This document shows positions 1-9,804 of a DNA stretch of 64,000 nucleotides, one piece after another. The position numbers and the translations under genes are program-made. The stretch spans positions 1 to 64,000 of the forward strand of contig NZ_KK088564.1 of NCBI RefSeq assembly GCF_000600335.2. Direction: 5' to 3'. The notes beneath the pieces are model-generated. The model searched no databases and was not told where the DNA came from. It saw only the letters and a program-made list of their open reading frames with translations. Numbering within the stretch: the stretch's first letter is position 1; each line of letters begins with the position of its first letter. This DNA comes from Rubellimicrobium mesophilum DSM 19309. GTDB taxonomy: Bacteria > Pseudomonadota > Alphaproteobacteria > Rhodobacterales > Rhodobacteraceae.

Positions 1-218
1 CCCCCGCCGCCGAGGCCGCCCTCCGGGGCCGCCCCTTCTCGCGCGAGGCGTTCGAGGCCGCCGCCCGCGCCGTGCGCGGCGACTTCACCCCGCTCACCGA
101 CTGGCGGGCCAGCGCCGACTACCGCCAGGCCATCGCCGCGAACCTCCTCCGCCGCTTCTGGCTGGAGCAGTCCGGGGCCGACCTGCCCCTCCGCCTGACC
201 CGCGCCGTGGGAGAGTGA
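1..218 (+). CDS. xdhA: Xanthine dehydrogenase small subunit XdhA, C-terminal end (5-prime truncated by window)
   Basis: The reading frame is open from base 3 to a TGA at 216-218 and gives about 71 residues. The tail contains DWRASADYRQAIAANLLRR followed by a Phe-Trp-Leu-Glu run, which is the characteristic end of the C-terminal domain of the XdhA flavoprotein subunit. XdhA carries the 2Fe-2S clusters and FAD that pass electrons from the molybdenum subunit to NAD. The stop codon is one base before the xdhB start, so the two are co-transcribed. The N-terminal iron-sulfur and FAD domains lie outside the window and cannot be checked. Confidence 0.85.
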   Translation, partial: PAAEAALRGRPFSREAFEAAARAVRGDFTPLTDWRASADYRQAIAANLLRRFWLEQSGADLPLRLTRAVGE

Positions 219-219
219 C

Positions 220-2544
220 ATGAAGCACCAGGACATCGCCGCCACCGCGACGCCCGTCGAGACGACGCACGACTCTGCCGAGAAGCACGTCACCGGCCGC
301 GCCGACTACACCGACGACCTCGCCGTCCCGCAGGGCACGCTCCACGCCTATCTCGGCCTGTCCAGGGTCGCGCACGGGCGCATCCGCTCCATGGACCTCG
401 GCGCCGTTCGCGCTGCGCCGGGTGTCGTGGACGTGCTGACCGCCGCCGACATCCCCGGCCCCAACGACGTGAGCCCCGTCCACAAGCACGACGACCCCAT
501 CTTCGCGGACGACTTGGTGCAGTTCCACGGCCAGCCCCTCTTCGCCGTCCTGGCCGAGACCCGCGACCGGGCCCGCCGCGCCGCCGCCCTCGCGCGCATC
601 GACTACGAGGAGCTGCCCTTCGCGCTCGACCCCATCGCGGCCCGCGACTCCGGCATGGGCCTTGTCACCGAAGGGATGACCCTGCGCCGTGGCGCGCCCG
701 AGGAGGCGATGCCCCAGGCGCCCCGCCGCCTCACGGGCCGCATGGCCATCGGCGGCCAGGACCACTTCTACCTCGAAGGCCAGATCGCGCTCGCCATCCC
801 CGGCGAGGACGACGAGGTGACGATCTTCACCTCCACCCAGCACCCCTCCGAGGTGCAGCATATAGTCGCCCAGGCGCTGGGCGTCCCCGCGAACGCCGTC
901 GTCGTCAACGTCCGCCGCATGGGCGGCGGCTTCGGCGGCAAGGAAACGCAGATGAACCTCTTCGCTTGCGTCGCCGCCATCGCCGCCAAGAGGTGGGGCC
1001 GCGCCGTCAAGCTCCGCCCCGACCGCGACGACGACATGACCGCCACCGGCAAGCGCCACGACTTCGTGGTGGACTACGCGGTCGGCTTCGACGACGCGGG
1101 CAAGATCCTCGCCGTTGAGGGCGACTGGTACGCCCGCTGCGGCTTCTCCGCCGACCTCAGCGGCCCCGTGACGGACCGCGCCCTCTTCCACGCCGACAAC
1201 GCCTACTTCTACCCGGCGGTCGAGCTCCGCTCGCATCCGCTCAAGACCAACACCGTCTCCAACACCGCCTTCCGGGGCTTCGGCGGCCCTCAGGGCGTCA
1301 TCGTGGCCGAGCGCCTGATGGAGGAGATCGCCTACGCCACCGGCCAGGACACGCTCGCCGTCCGCAAGGCCAACTTCTACCGCAACGGCGACCTCACCCC
1401 CTACCACCAGACCGTCGAGGACATGATCCTCCCCCGCCTCGTCGCCGAGCTGGAGGAGACCTCCGCCTACGCCGCCCGCCGCCAGTCGGTCCTCGACTTC
1501 AACGCCGACATGGAGGCCCGGGGCGGCCCCCTCCGGCGCGGCCTCGCGCTGACTCCGGTGAAGTTCGGCATCAGCTTCACCGCGACCCACTACAACCAGG
1601 CCGGGGCGCTGGTGCACGTCTACTCGGACGGCTCGATCCACCTCAACCACGGCGGCTGCGAGATGGGGCAGGGACTCCACACCAAGATCGCGCAGGTCGT
1701 GGCCGACGCCTTCCAGGTGAGCCTCTCCCGCATCAAGGTCACCAAGACCACGACCGAGAAGGTCCCCAACACCTCCGCCACCGCCGCCTCGTCGGGCACC
1801 GACCTCAACGGCATGGCGGCGCTGAACGCCTGCGAGCAGATCAAGGCTCGCCTGATCGCCTTCCTCTGCGAGGCCAGGGACGCCACGCCCGACGAGGTCC
1901 GCTTCGTCCCCGACCACGTCTTCGTCCAGGGCGAGGCCATTCCCTTCGCCCAGGTCGTCCACATGGCCTACATGGCGCGGGTCCAGCTCTCGGCCGCCGG
2001 CTTCTACGCCACGCCCAAGATCCACTGGAACCGCGCCAAGGGCCAGGGCCGCCCCTTCTACTACTACGCCTACGGCGCCGCCTGCGCCGAGGTCTCGGTG
2101 GACACCCTGACTGGCGAATACGTCGTCGAGCGCGCCGACGTGCTCCACGATGTCGGCCGCTCCCTCAACCCCGCGCTCGACAGGGGCCAAGTGGAAGGCG
2201 CCTTCGTCCAGGGCATGGGCTGGCTCACCTCCGAGGAACTCTGGTGGGACGCGAAAGGGCGCCTGCGCACCTACGCTCCCTCCACCTACAAGATCCCACT
2301 CGCCTCGGACCGGCCCAAGCACTTCGACGTCCGCCTCGCCGACTGGTCCGTGAACAAGGAGCGCACGATCAAGCGGTCCAAGGCCGTGGGCGAGCCGCCC
2401 TTCATGCTCGGCATCTCGGTCTTCGAGGCCATCGGCCACGCCGTCGCCTCGGTCGCGGGCTACCGCATCGCCCCCCGCCTCGACGCCCCCGCCACGCCCG
2501 AGCGTGTCCTCATGGCCATCGAGCGCCTGCGGGGGGCCGCATGA
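220..2544 (+). CDS. xdhB: Xanthine dehydrogenase molybdopterin-binding subunit XdhB
   Basis: The 774-residue protein has the normal length for bacterial XdhB, which oxidises hypoxanthine and xanthine to urate at a molybdenum cofactor. Visible family motifs are GGGFGGKE at residues 235-242, AFRGFGGPQ at 350-358 with the substrate-binding Arg352, GGCEMGQG at 478-485, and VGEPPF with the likely catalytic base Glu725. The ATG follows a GGGAGAG ribosome site. The stop overlaps the xdhC start (ATGA at 2541-2544), so xdhABC form one operon, as usual for this enzyme. Function is assigned from these motifs and the purine-degrading neighbours. Confidence 0.95.
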   Translation: MKHQDIAATATPVETTHDSAEKHVTGRADYTDDLAVPQGTLHAYLGLSRVAHGRIRSMDLGAVRAAPGVVDVLTAADIPGPNDVSPVHKHDDPIFADDLVQFHGQPLFAVLAETRDRARRAAALARIDYEELPFALDPIAARDSGMGLVTEGMTLRRGAPEEAMPQAPRRLTGRMAIGGQDHFYLEGQIALAIPGEDDEVTIFTSTQHPSEVQHIVAQALGVPANAVVVNVRRMGGGFGGKETQMNLFACVAAIAAKRWGRAVKLRPDRDDDMTATGKRHDFVVDYAVGFDDAGKILAVEGDWYARCGFSADLSGPVTDRALFHADNAYFYPAVELRSHPLKTNTVSNTAFRGFGGPQGVIVAERLMEEIAYATGQDTLAVRKANFYRNGDLTPYHQTVEDMILPRLVAELEETSAYAARRQSVLDFNADMEARGGPLRRGLALTPVKFGISFTATHYNQAGALVHVYSDGSIHLNHGGCEMGQGLHTKIAQVVADAFQVSLSRIKVTKTTTEKVPNTSATAASSGTDLNGMAALNACEQIKARLIAFLCEARDATPDEVRFVPDHVFVQGEAIPFAQVVHMAYMARVQLSAAGFYATPKIHWNRAKGQGRPFYYYAYGAACAEVSVDTLTGEYVVERADVLHDVGRSLNPALDRGQVEGAFVQGMGWLTSEELWWDAKGRLRTYAPSTYKIPLASDRPKHFDVRLADWSVNKERTIKRSKAVGEPPFMLGISVFEAIGHAVASVAGYRIAPRLDAPATPERVLMAIERLRGAA

Positions 2545-3329
2545 TCCGCGTCCGCGTCGCCCGCGCCCGGGGCTCGACCCCGCGCGAGGAGGGGGCCGAG
2601 ATGTTCGTCGGTCCCGACCGGACCGTCGGCACCATCGGCGGCGGCCAGCTCGAATACCTCGCCATCGACCGCGCCCGGCAGATGCTCCGCCACGGCGAGG
2701 CCGAGGCCACCATGGACGTCCCCCTCGGCCCCGAGATCGGCCAGTGCTGCGGCGGCCGCGTCGAGCTCCGCCTCGACCGCGCCGGGCCCGCCCCGCGCGA
2801 CCCCGGCCCCCCGGTCCTGATCTTCGGCGCGGGCCATGTCGGCCGTGCCCTCGCCGCCGCGCTCCTTCCCCTGCCGCTCTCCCCCCGCCTGATCGACCAG
2901 CGCCCAGAGGAGTTGGCATTGGCCCCACTCGGCATGCCCACGACTCTGACGCCGCTCCCGGAGAACGAGGTCCGCAAGGCCCCGCCCGGCGCGGCCTACG
3001 TCATCCTCACCCACGACCACGCGCTCGACTTCCTCCTGGCCCTGGAGGCGCTGGCCCGCCCCGACGCCGCCTACGTCGGCATGATCGGCAGCCGCAGCAA
3101 GCGCGCCACCTTCACCCGCCTCGCCCGCGAGCACGGTGCGGACGCGACACCCCTGGTCTGCCCCATCGGCGCCGGCTTCCCCGGCGACAAGCGCCCGGAG
3201 GTCATCGCCGCCTTCACCGCCGCCGAGCTCTTGACCCGGATGCTGGACGCCCCTCCCGTGGGCTCCCGCATCGGCCGTCCGCAGCCGGCCCGCCTCTCCG
3301 ACCGACCCCTTGCAGGAGCGATCCCATGA
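2541..3329 (+). CDS. xdhC: Molybdenum cofactor insertion chaperone XdhC
   Basis: The 262-residue protein has the XdhC N-terminal signature RGSTPREEGAEM (residues about 10-21) and a C-terminal Rossmann-like domain with the FGAGHVGRAL dinucleotide motif and the MIGSRSKRATF segment. XdhC binds molybdenum cofactor, protects it during sulfuration and delivers it to XdhB. The start at 2541 is chosen because it overlaps the xdhB stop; a longer in-frame extension to 2244 would lie wholly inside xdhB. The protein is somewhat shorter at the N-terminus than typical 280-310 residue homologues, but both domains are present. Confidence 0.92.
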   Translation: MIRVRVARARGSTPREEGAEMFVGPDRTVGTIGGGQLEYLAIDRARQMLRHGEAEATMDVPLGPEIGQCCGGRVELRLDRAGPAPRDPGPPVLIFGAGHVGRALAAALLPLPLSPRLIDQRPEELALAPLGMPTTLTPLPENEVRKAPPGAAYVILTHDHALDFLLALEALARPDAAYVGMIGSRSKRATFTRLAREHGADATPLVCPIGAGFPGDKRPEVIAAFTAAELLTRMLDAPPVGSRIGRPQPARLSDRPLAGAIP

Positions 3330-4693
3330 AGACCCTTCTTCGCGGCCGGGTATTGAGTTTTCACGCCGACCCGTCCGAAACCGCCGACAACCACCGCTAC
3401 ATCGAGGACGGCGCCGTCGTCATCGACGGGGGCCGCATCTCCGCCGTCGGCGACTACGCCGCCCTCCGCGCCGAGGGCCTGCGCGAGATCGACCACCGCC
3501 CACACCTCATCCTGCCCGGCTTCATCGACCCGCACATCCACTTCCCCCAGGTTCAGGTGATCGCGAGTTGGGGCGCCCAGCTCCTCGACTGGCTGAACGG
3601 CTACACCTTCCCCGCCGAATCCCGCTTCGCCGACGAATCCCATGCCATCCGCATGGCCAACGCCTTCCTCGACCTGCTGATCGACCACGGCACGACCACC
3701 GCCAGCGCCTTCTGCTCGGTCCACCCCCAAAGCGCCGACGCCCTCTTCGCCGCCGCCGAGGCGCGCGGCATGGCCATGGTCGCCGGCAAGGTGATGATGG
3801 ACCGCAACGCCCCCGAAAGCCTGAGCGACACCCCCCAGCGCGGTTACGACGAGACCAAGGCCCTGATCGCGCGCTGGCACGGGCGCGGGCGGCTGCGCTA
3901 CGCCATCTCGCCCCGCTTCGCCATCACCTCGACGCCCGAGCAGATGCAGGCCGCCGGCGCGCTCGCGGACGAGCACCCGGGCCTCCATGTCCAGACGCAC
4001 CTCAGCGAGAACCGGGACGAGATCGACTACACCCTCTCCCTCTATCCCGGCGCCCGCGACTACCTCGACGTCTACGACGGCTACGGCCTCCTGGGCCCGC
4101 ACAGCCTCATGGGCCACGCCATCCACCTGTCCCCGCGCGAGGTCGCCCGCATGGCCGAGACGGGCACCCGCGCCATCCACTGCCCGACGTCCAACATGTT
4201 CCTGGGCTCCGGCCTCCTGGACGCGGAGGGCCTGCGGGCCTCCGGCGTCCCCCTCGGCGTCGCCACGGACGTGGGCGCGGGGACCAGCTACTCGATGCTC
4301 CAGACCCTCGACGCCGCCTACAAGGCGGCGCAGCTCCGGGGCTGCAAGCTGCATCCCCTCGCCGCCTTCCACTGGGCCACGCGCGGTAACGCCATCGCCC
4401 TGGGCCTGGAGGACCGGATCGGCACCCTCGAGCCCGGCCGCGACGCCGACCTCGTCGTGCTGGACGCGCGCGCGACCCCGGCCATGGCGATGAGGCTAGA
4501 GACGGTCGAGACACTGGCCGAGGAGCTGTTCCTGCTCCAGACCCTGGGCGACGACCGCGCCATCGCCGAGACCTACGTCGCCGGCCGCCCGATGAAGAGC
4601 CGCCCGGGCCGCTGCGGCGGCGCCTTCTGGGATGCCGGCCAGACGCGGGCCGCCGCGCCCGCCGCCGCCCCGGCCCGCGAACCTACGGCCTGA
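3326..4693 (+). CDS. guaD: Guanine deaminase
   Basis: The 455-residue amidohydrolase deaminates guanine to xanthine and so feeds the adjacent xanthine dehydrogenase. It has the metal-binding HIH at residues 70-72 in the GuaD signature PGFIDPHIHFPQ, followed by HLSEN, CPTSNMFLGSG and ATDVGAGTS segments typical of guanine deaminases in the TrzN/AtzA superfamily. The ATG at 3326 overlaps the xdhC stop (ATGA), which decides the start. Length and motif order match the E. coli and rhodobacterial enzymes. The last roughly 35 residues are Ala/Pro-rich and probably not catalytic. Confidence 0.93.
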   Translation: MKTLLRGRVLSFHADPSETADNHRYIEDGAVVIDGGRISAVGDYAALRAEGLREIDHRPHLILPGFIDPHIHFPQVQVIASWGAQLLDWLNGYTFPAESRFADESHAIRMANAFLDLLIDHGTTTASAFCSVHPQSADALFAAAEARGMAMVAGKVMMDRNAPESLSDTPQRGYDETKALIARWHGRGRLRYAISPRFAITSTPEQMQAAGALADEHPGLHVQTHLSENRDEIDYTLSLYPGARDYLDVYDGYGLLGPHSLMGHAIHLSPREVARMAETGTRAIHCPTSNMFLGSGLLDAEGLRASGVPLGVATDVGAGTSYSMLQTLDAAYKAAQLRGCKLHPLAAFHWATRGNAIALGLEDRIGTLEPGRDADLVVLDARATPAMAMRLETVETLAEELFLLQTLGDDRAIAETYVAGRPMKSRPGRCGGAFWDAGQTRAAAPAAAPAREPTA

Positions 4694-4715
4694 GAGCACA
4701 AGGCCGCCTGGCCCT

Positions 4716-4739
4716 GTAGGGTGGGGCTCCCGCCCCACC
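4716..4739. repeat. REP-like palindromic repeat (GTAGGGTG family), single copy
   Basis: A 24-base unit starts GTAGGGTGGGGC and folds back as GCCCCACC with a short CTCCC loop. It lies in the 229-base gap between guaD and allE. The same core, GTAGGGTG followed by a GC-rich arm and its complement, recurs as an inverted pair at 11741-11815. The form resembles the REP/RAYT class of dispersed palindromes. No RAYT transposase gene is in the window, so the class is inferred from shape only. Confidence 0.55.
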
Positions 4740-4922
4740 GAGCGATCGTCCGGCCGGGCTGGCCGTCTCCACCTCTTCGCGGGGCGCGCCGTCCACGCAC
4801 CGCCCTGGCGTCGTCCGCCCCCATTTGCCGGAAATCCCGAAAGGTCCTTGCGCCGGTTTCCACGTTCCCAACTCGGCCTGATGACGGCCAACTGCGCGGG
4901 TCACGTCGCCGAGGAGCCCCGC

Positions 4923-5789
<867 letters not shown>

Positions 5790-5795
5790 GCGCAC

Positions 5796-5811
5796 GCCCC
5801 CGCGCGGGGGC
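5796..5811 (+). terminator. GC-only palindrome after allE, weak terminator candidate
   Basis: A perfect 16-base palindrome, GCCCCCGCGCGGGGGC, starts six bases after the allE stop. A second dyad, GCGGCCC at 5832-5838 paired with GGGCCGC at 5845-5851, follows before the maeB ribosome site. Neither is followed by a T-run, so these may only attenuate transcription or stabilise message ends. Confidence 0.3.
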
Positions 5812-5874
5812 TCCACGACGGAACGATGGACGCGGCCCCGGAGAGGGCCGCTCCCGACACGGAGGAGACGATTC

Positions 5875-8154
5875 ATGTCGCTGGACGAAACCCGGCTGGT
5901 CTCGGACCGCCAGGCCGCGCTCGACTACCACGAGTTCCCGAGGCCCGGGAAGCTGGAGATCCGGGCGACCAAGCCCATGGCGACGGGACGCGACCTTTCC
6001 CGCGCCTACTCCCCCGGCGTGGCCGAGGCCTGCCTGGAGATCGCCGCCACCCCCGCCGACGCCCGGCGCTACACCTCCAAGGGCAACCTCGTCGCCGTCA
6101 TCTCCAACGGCACGGCGGTCCTGGGCTTGGGCAACATCGGCGCGCAGGCCTCCAAGCCCGTGATGGAGGGCAAGGCCGTCCTCTTCAAGAAGTTCGCCGG
6201 GGTGGACTGCTTCGACATCGAGGTGAACGAGCCCGACCCCGAGCGCCTCGCCGACCTGATCTGCCGGCTCGAGCCCACCTTCGGCGCGATCAACCTCGAG
6301 GACATCAAGGCCCCCGACTGCTTCACCGTGGAGCGCATCTGCCGCGAGCGCATGGGCATCCCGGTCTTCCACGACGACCAGCACGGGACCGCCATCGTCG
6401 CGGCGGCGGCGGCCACCAACGCCCTGCGGATCGCCGGCAAGTGCATCGAGGACATCCGCATCGTCGCCCTCGGCGCCGGCGCGGCGGGGATCGCCTGCTT
6501 GAGGATGCTCATGGCCATGGGCGCCCCGCGCGAGCACATCCTGATGCTCGACAGCAAGGGCGTGGTCCATGCCGGGCGCAACGACCTTACTCCCGAGAAG
6601 CGCGAGTTCGCGCAGGACACGGCCCTCCGTACCATCGAGGAGGCGCTCGACGGCGCCGACCTCTTCCTCGGCGTCTCCGGCCCCGGCCTCCTCACCGGCG
6701 AGATGGTGGCGCGCATGGCCGACACGCCCATCGTCTTCGCCCTCGCCAACCCCACGCCCGAGATCATGCCCGAAGAGGCCCGCTGCGCCGCGCCCGATGC
6801 GCTGATCGCCACGGGGCGCTCGGACTATCCCAACCAGGTCAACAACGTCCTCTGCTTCCCCTTCATCTTCCGGGGCGCGCTCGACGTGGGGGCCACCCAG
6901 ATCAACGAAGCGATGAAGCTCGCCTGCGTCGAGGCCATCGCCGGCCTCGCCCGCGTCCCCGCCTCGGCCGAATTGGGCGCCGCCTACCAGGGCGAGCGCC
7001 TCGCCTTCGGCCCCGACTACCTGATCCCCAAGCCCTTCGACCCGCGCCTCCTCCCCACCGTGGCCGTGGCCGTCGCCCGCGCCGCGATGGAGAGCGGCGT
7101 CGCCACCCGCCCTCTCGACCTCGACGCCTACCGCCGCGGCCTGGAGGGCCAGGTCTACCGCTCCGCCCTCGTCATGCGGCCCGTGTTCGAGGCCGCGCGC
7201 GGCACCGCCCGCCGCATCGTCTTCGCCGAAGGCGAGGACCCCCGCGTCCTGCGCGCCGTCCAGGCGATGATCGAGGAGACCGGCGCCCGCCCCATCCTCA
7301 TCGGCCGCCCCGAGGTGGTCGAGACCCGGATCGAGCGCGAGGCCCTGCCGCTGCGGCCTGGCACCGACTTCGAGTTGGTGAACCCGGAAAGCGACGCCCG
7401 CTTCCGTGACTACTGGGGCAGCTACTTCGACCTGATGCGGAGGAAGGGCGTCTCGCCCGACCTCGCCAAGGCGACGCTCCGCACCAACACCACCGCCATC
7501 GCCGCCGTCATGGTGCACCGGGGCGAGGCCGAATCCCTCATCTGCGGCACCGTCGGCCAATACCTCTGGCACCTCCGCTATCTCCGCGAGGTCCTGGCGC
7601 GCGACGGCCTGCACCCGGCGGGGGCGCTGTCCCTGGTCATCCTCGACAAGGGTCCGCTCTTCGTGGCCGACACCCATGTCCATACCGAGCCCACCGGCGC
7701 GCAACTCGCCGAGACCATGATCGCTGCCGCCCGCCACGTCCGCCGCTTCGGGCTCATACCCAAGCTGGCGCTCTGCTCGGGCTCGCAGTTCGGCAACCTC
7801 GACAGCCGCTCGGGCCGCGTGGCGCGCGAGGCGCTGGCGATCCTCGACGAGGTCGTGCCCGGCTTCGAATACGAGGGCGAGATGCACACCGACGCCGCGC
7901 TCGACCCCGACCTGCGCGAGCGGCTCTTCCCCGGCGGACGCCTGACCGGCAAGGCCAACGTGCTGGTCTACACCAGCACCGACGCCGCCGGCGCCGCTCG
8001 CAACCTTTTGAAGTCCGTGGGTGACGGACTCGAAGTAGGGCCCATCCTCATGGGGATGGGCAACCGGGCCCACATCGTGACCCCCTCGGTCACGGTGAGG
8101 GGCCTCCTGAACATGGCGGCGCTCGCCGCGATGCCGGTCTCGAGCTACGGCTGA
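5875..8154 (+). CDS. maeB: NADP-dependent malic enzyme with C-terminal phosphotransacetylase-like domain (MaeB type)
   Basis: The 759-residue protein has the fused architecture of Gram-negative MaeB. Residues 1 to about 430 form the malic enzyme with KPMATGRDLSRAYSPGVAE, DDQHGTAI and the GAGAAG dinucleotide-binding loop. Residues about 430-759 resemble phosphotransacetylase, which in MaeB is regulatory rather than catalytic. The reaction is malate to pyruvate plus CO2. A GGAGGAG ribosome site precedes the ATG. Its place between allE and the purine permease is unusual; one explanation is disposal of malate made from the glyoxylate released by allantoin breakdown, but that is inference. Confidence 0.93.
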   Translation: MSLDETRLVSDRQAALDYHEFPRPGKLEIRATKPMATGRDLSRAYSPGVAEACLEIAATPADARRYTSKGNLVAVISNGTAVLGLGNIGAQASKPVMEGKAVLFKKFAGVDCFDIEVNEPDPERLADLICRLEPTFGAINLEDIKAPDCFTVERICRERMGIPVFHDDQHGTAIVAAAAATNALRIAGKCIEDIRIVALGAGAAGIACLRMLMAMGAPREHILMLDSKGVVHAGRNDLTPEKREFAQDTALRTIEEALDGADLFLGVSGPGLLTGEMVARMADTPIVFALANPTPEIMPEEARCAAPDALIATGRSDYPNQVNNVLCFPFIFRGALDVGATQINEAMKLACVEAIAGLARVPASAELGAAYQGERLAFGPDYLIPKPFDPRLLPTVAVAVARAAMESGVATRPLDLDAYRRGLEGQVYRSALVMRPVFEAARGTARRIVFAEGEDPRVLRAVQAMIEETGARPILIGRPEVVETRIEREALPLRPGTDFELVNPESDARFRDYWGSYFDLMRRKGVSPDLAKATLRTNTTAIAAVMVHRGEAESLICGTVGQYLWHLRYLREVLARDGLHPAGALSLVILDKGPLFVADTHVHTEPTGAQLAETMIAAARHVRRFGLIPKLALCSGSQFGNLDSRSGRVAREALAILDEVVPGFEYEGEMHTDAALDPDLRERLFPGGRLTGKANVLVYTSTDAAGAARNLLKSVGDGLEVGPILMGMGNRAHIVTPSVTVRGLLNMAALAAMPVSSYG

Positions 8155-8206
8155 GACGCAAGAAGGCCCGAACACGGGCACGACGCTCCAGGGAGGAGGA
8201 ACAGAC

Positions 8207-9712
8207 ATGACGACATTCGAGGCGGTCGGAGCGCGACCGCGAGACCAGGTGGACGAGGTCCTTCCGGGGGCCAAGCTCTTCACCCTAGGTCTTCAGCACG
8301 TGCTGGTGATGTATGCGGGCGCCGTGGCGGTGCCGCTGATCGTCGGGCGTGCCCTGGGCCTGGAGGCCCAGGACGTGGCCTTCCTGATCGCCGCCGACCT
8401 CTTCGTCTGCGGCATCGTGTCGGTGATCCAGTCCTTCGGGGCCTCGCCGTATTTCGGCATCCGCCTGCCGGTGATGATGGGCGTGACCTTCGCCTCGGTC
8501 GGGCCGATGGTCTCGATCGCGGTGGCCAACCCCGGCGTCGAGGGCGCCCGGATGATCTTCGGTTCGATCATCGGGGCGGGCATCATCGGGATGCTGATCG
8601 CCCCGCTGGTCAGCCGGATGCTGCGCTTCTTCCCGCCCGTGGTGACCGGCACCATCATCCTCGTGATCGGCGTGTCGCTCATGCGGATCGGCATCAACTG
8701 GATCTTCGGCAACCCCGTCGGCCCGACCGCGCCCAAGCTGGTCAACCCCGACCACACCGCTTGGCTCGATGCGGTCAAGGCGCTCGGCGCCGGGGCCGGC
8801 GTCCCGCCGATCCCCGAGGGCCTCGCCCTGGCGCCGACCGCGCCGAACGTGGCCTATGCCGCGCCGTCCAACATCGCCATCTCGGTCCTCGTGCTGCTGA
8901 CGGTGCTGCTGGTCGCGCGCTACGCCAAGGGCTTCCTGTCCAACATCGCGGTGCTCGTGGGCATCGTGGTGGGCGGCGTCGTGGCGGCGATGATGGGCAA
9001 GATGCCCTTCGACAAGGTCGCCGGCGCCGGCTGGTTCGAGCTCGTGACGCCCTTCCACTTCGGGATGCCGATCTTCGATCCCATCCTGATCCTGACCATG
9101 ACCCTCGTCATGATCGTCGTGATGATCGAGTCCACCGGCATGTTCCTCGCGCTGGGCGAGATGTGCGGGCGCAGGATCGACCGCGCGTCCCTGTCGGCGG
9201 GCCTGCGGACCGACGGCCTCGGCACGTTGATCGGCGGCATCTTCAACACCTTCCCCTACACCTCGTTCAGCCAGAACGTCGGGCTGGTCGGCGTGACAGG
9301 CGTGCGCTCGCGCTTCGTCTGCGTGGCGGGCGGGCTGATCCTGGTCGTCCTCGGCCTGATCCCCAAGATGGCGGCGCTGGTGGAATCGCTCCCTGTGGCC
9401 GTGCTGGGCGGCGCGGGCCTCGTGATGTTCGGCATGGTCGCGGCGACCGGCGTCCGCATCCTCTCCGCCGTGGACTTCAAGGGGAACCGCTTCAACCTCT
9501 TCGTGGTGGCGATCTCCCTGGGCTTCGGGATGATCCCGCTCGTCGCCCCCGACTTCAAGATGTGGATGCCCCACGCGATCCACCCGCTGATCGACTCGGG
9601 CATCCTTCTCGCCTCGATCGCGGCGGTGGCGCTCAACGCCTTCTTCAACGGCGCGCGCCAGGCCAACGAGGGCGACATCCGCGACGCGGCCCTCGCCGCC
9701 GAGGCGCACTGA
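8207..9712 (+). CDS. NCS2-family purine (xanthine/urate) permease
   Basis: The 501-residue, strongly hydrophobic protein has about 12-14 membrane segments. It begins GLQHVLVMYAGAVAVPLIVG, the classic start of nucleobase:cation symporter-2 transporters, and carries the NCS2 signature as QNVGLVGVTGVRSR near the middle. In this family QN-x-G-type motifs with purine-catabolism neighbours usually indicate xanthine or uric acid uptake rather than uracil, but the substrate cannot be fixed from sequence. The start follows a strong AGGAGGA site 52 bases after maeB. A strong hairpin follows the stop. Confidence 0.9.
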   Translation: MTTFEAVGARPRDQVDEVLPGAKLFTLGLQHVLVMYAGAVAVPLIVGRALGLEAQDVAFLIAADLFVCGIVSVIQSFGASPYFGIRLPVMMGVTFASVGPMVSIAVANPGVEGARMIFGSIIGAGIIGMLIAPLVSRMLRFFPPVVTGTIILVIGVSLMRIGINWIFGNPVGPTAPKLVNPDHTAWLDAVKALGAGAGVPPIPEGLALAPTAPNVAYAAPSNIAISVLVLLTVLLVARYAKGFLSNIAVLVGIVVGGVVAAMMGKMPFDKVAGAGWFELVTPFHFGMPIFDPILILTMTLVMIVVMIESTGMFLALGEMCGRRIDRASLSAGLRTDGLGTLIGGIFNTFPYTSFSQNVGLVGVTGVRSRFVCVAGGLILVVLGLIPKMAALVESLPVAVLGGAGLVMFGMVAATGVRILSAVDFKGNRFNLFVVAISLGFGMIPLVAPDFKMWMPHAIHPLIDSGILLASIAAVALNAFFNGARQANEGDIRDAALAAEAH

Positions 9713-9718
9713 GAGAAC

Positions 9719-9745
9719 GGGGCCGCTCCCGAGGAGAGCGGCCCC
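9719..9745. terminator. Bidirectional terminator hairpin between the permease and puuE genes
   Basis: A perfect 10-base-pair stem, GGGGCCGCTC (9719-9728) with GAGCGGCCCC (9736-9745) and a 7-base loop, begins seven bases after the permease stop. The facing puuE gene ends at 9805, so the hairpin sits between converging genes and could stop transcription from both sides. There is no strong T-run. Confidence 0.65.
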
Positions 9746-9804
9746 TCATGACCTTGGCGCCCCGGGGGGATTCCCAACTCCCCGGGACGTTCCGTTCCGG
9801 CGCG

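Noticed and set aside
94..2928. 944-residue minus-strand frame opposite xdhB/xdhC
   Set aside because: It is an Arg/Gly/Ala-rich coding shadow of high-GC genes, with no domain, and the plus-strand genes have clear catalytic motifs.
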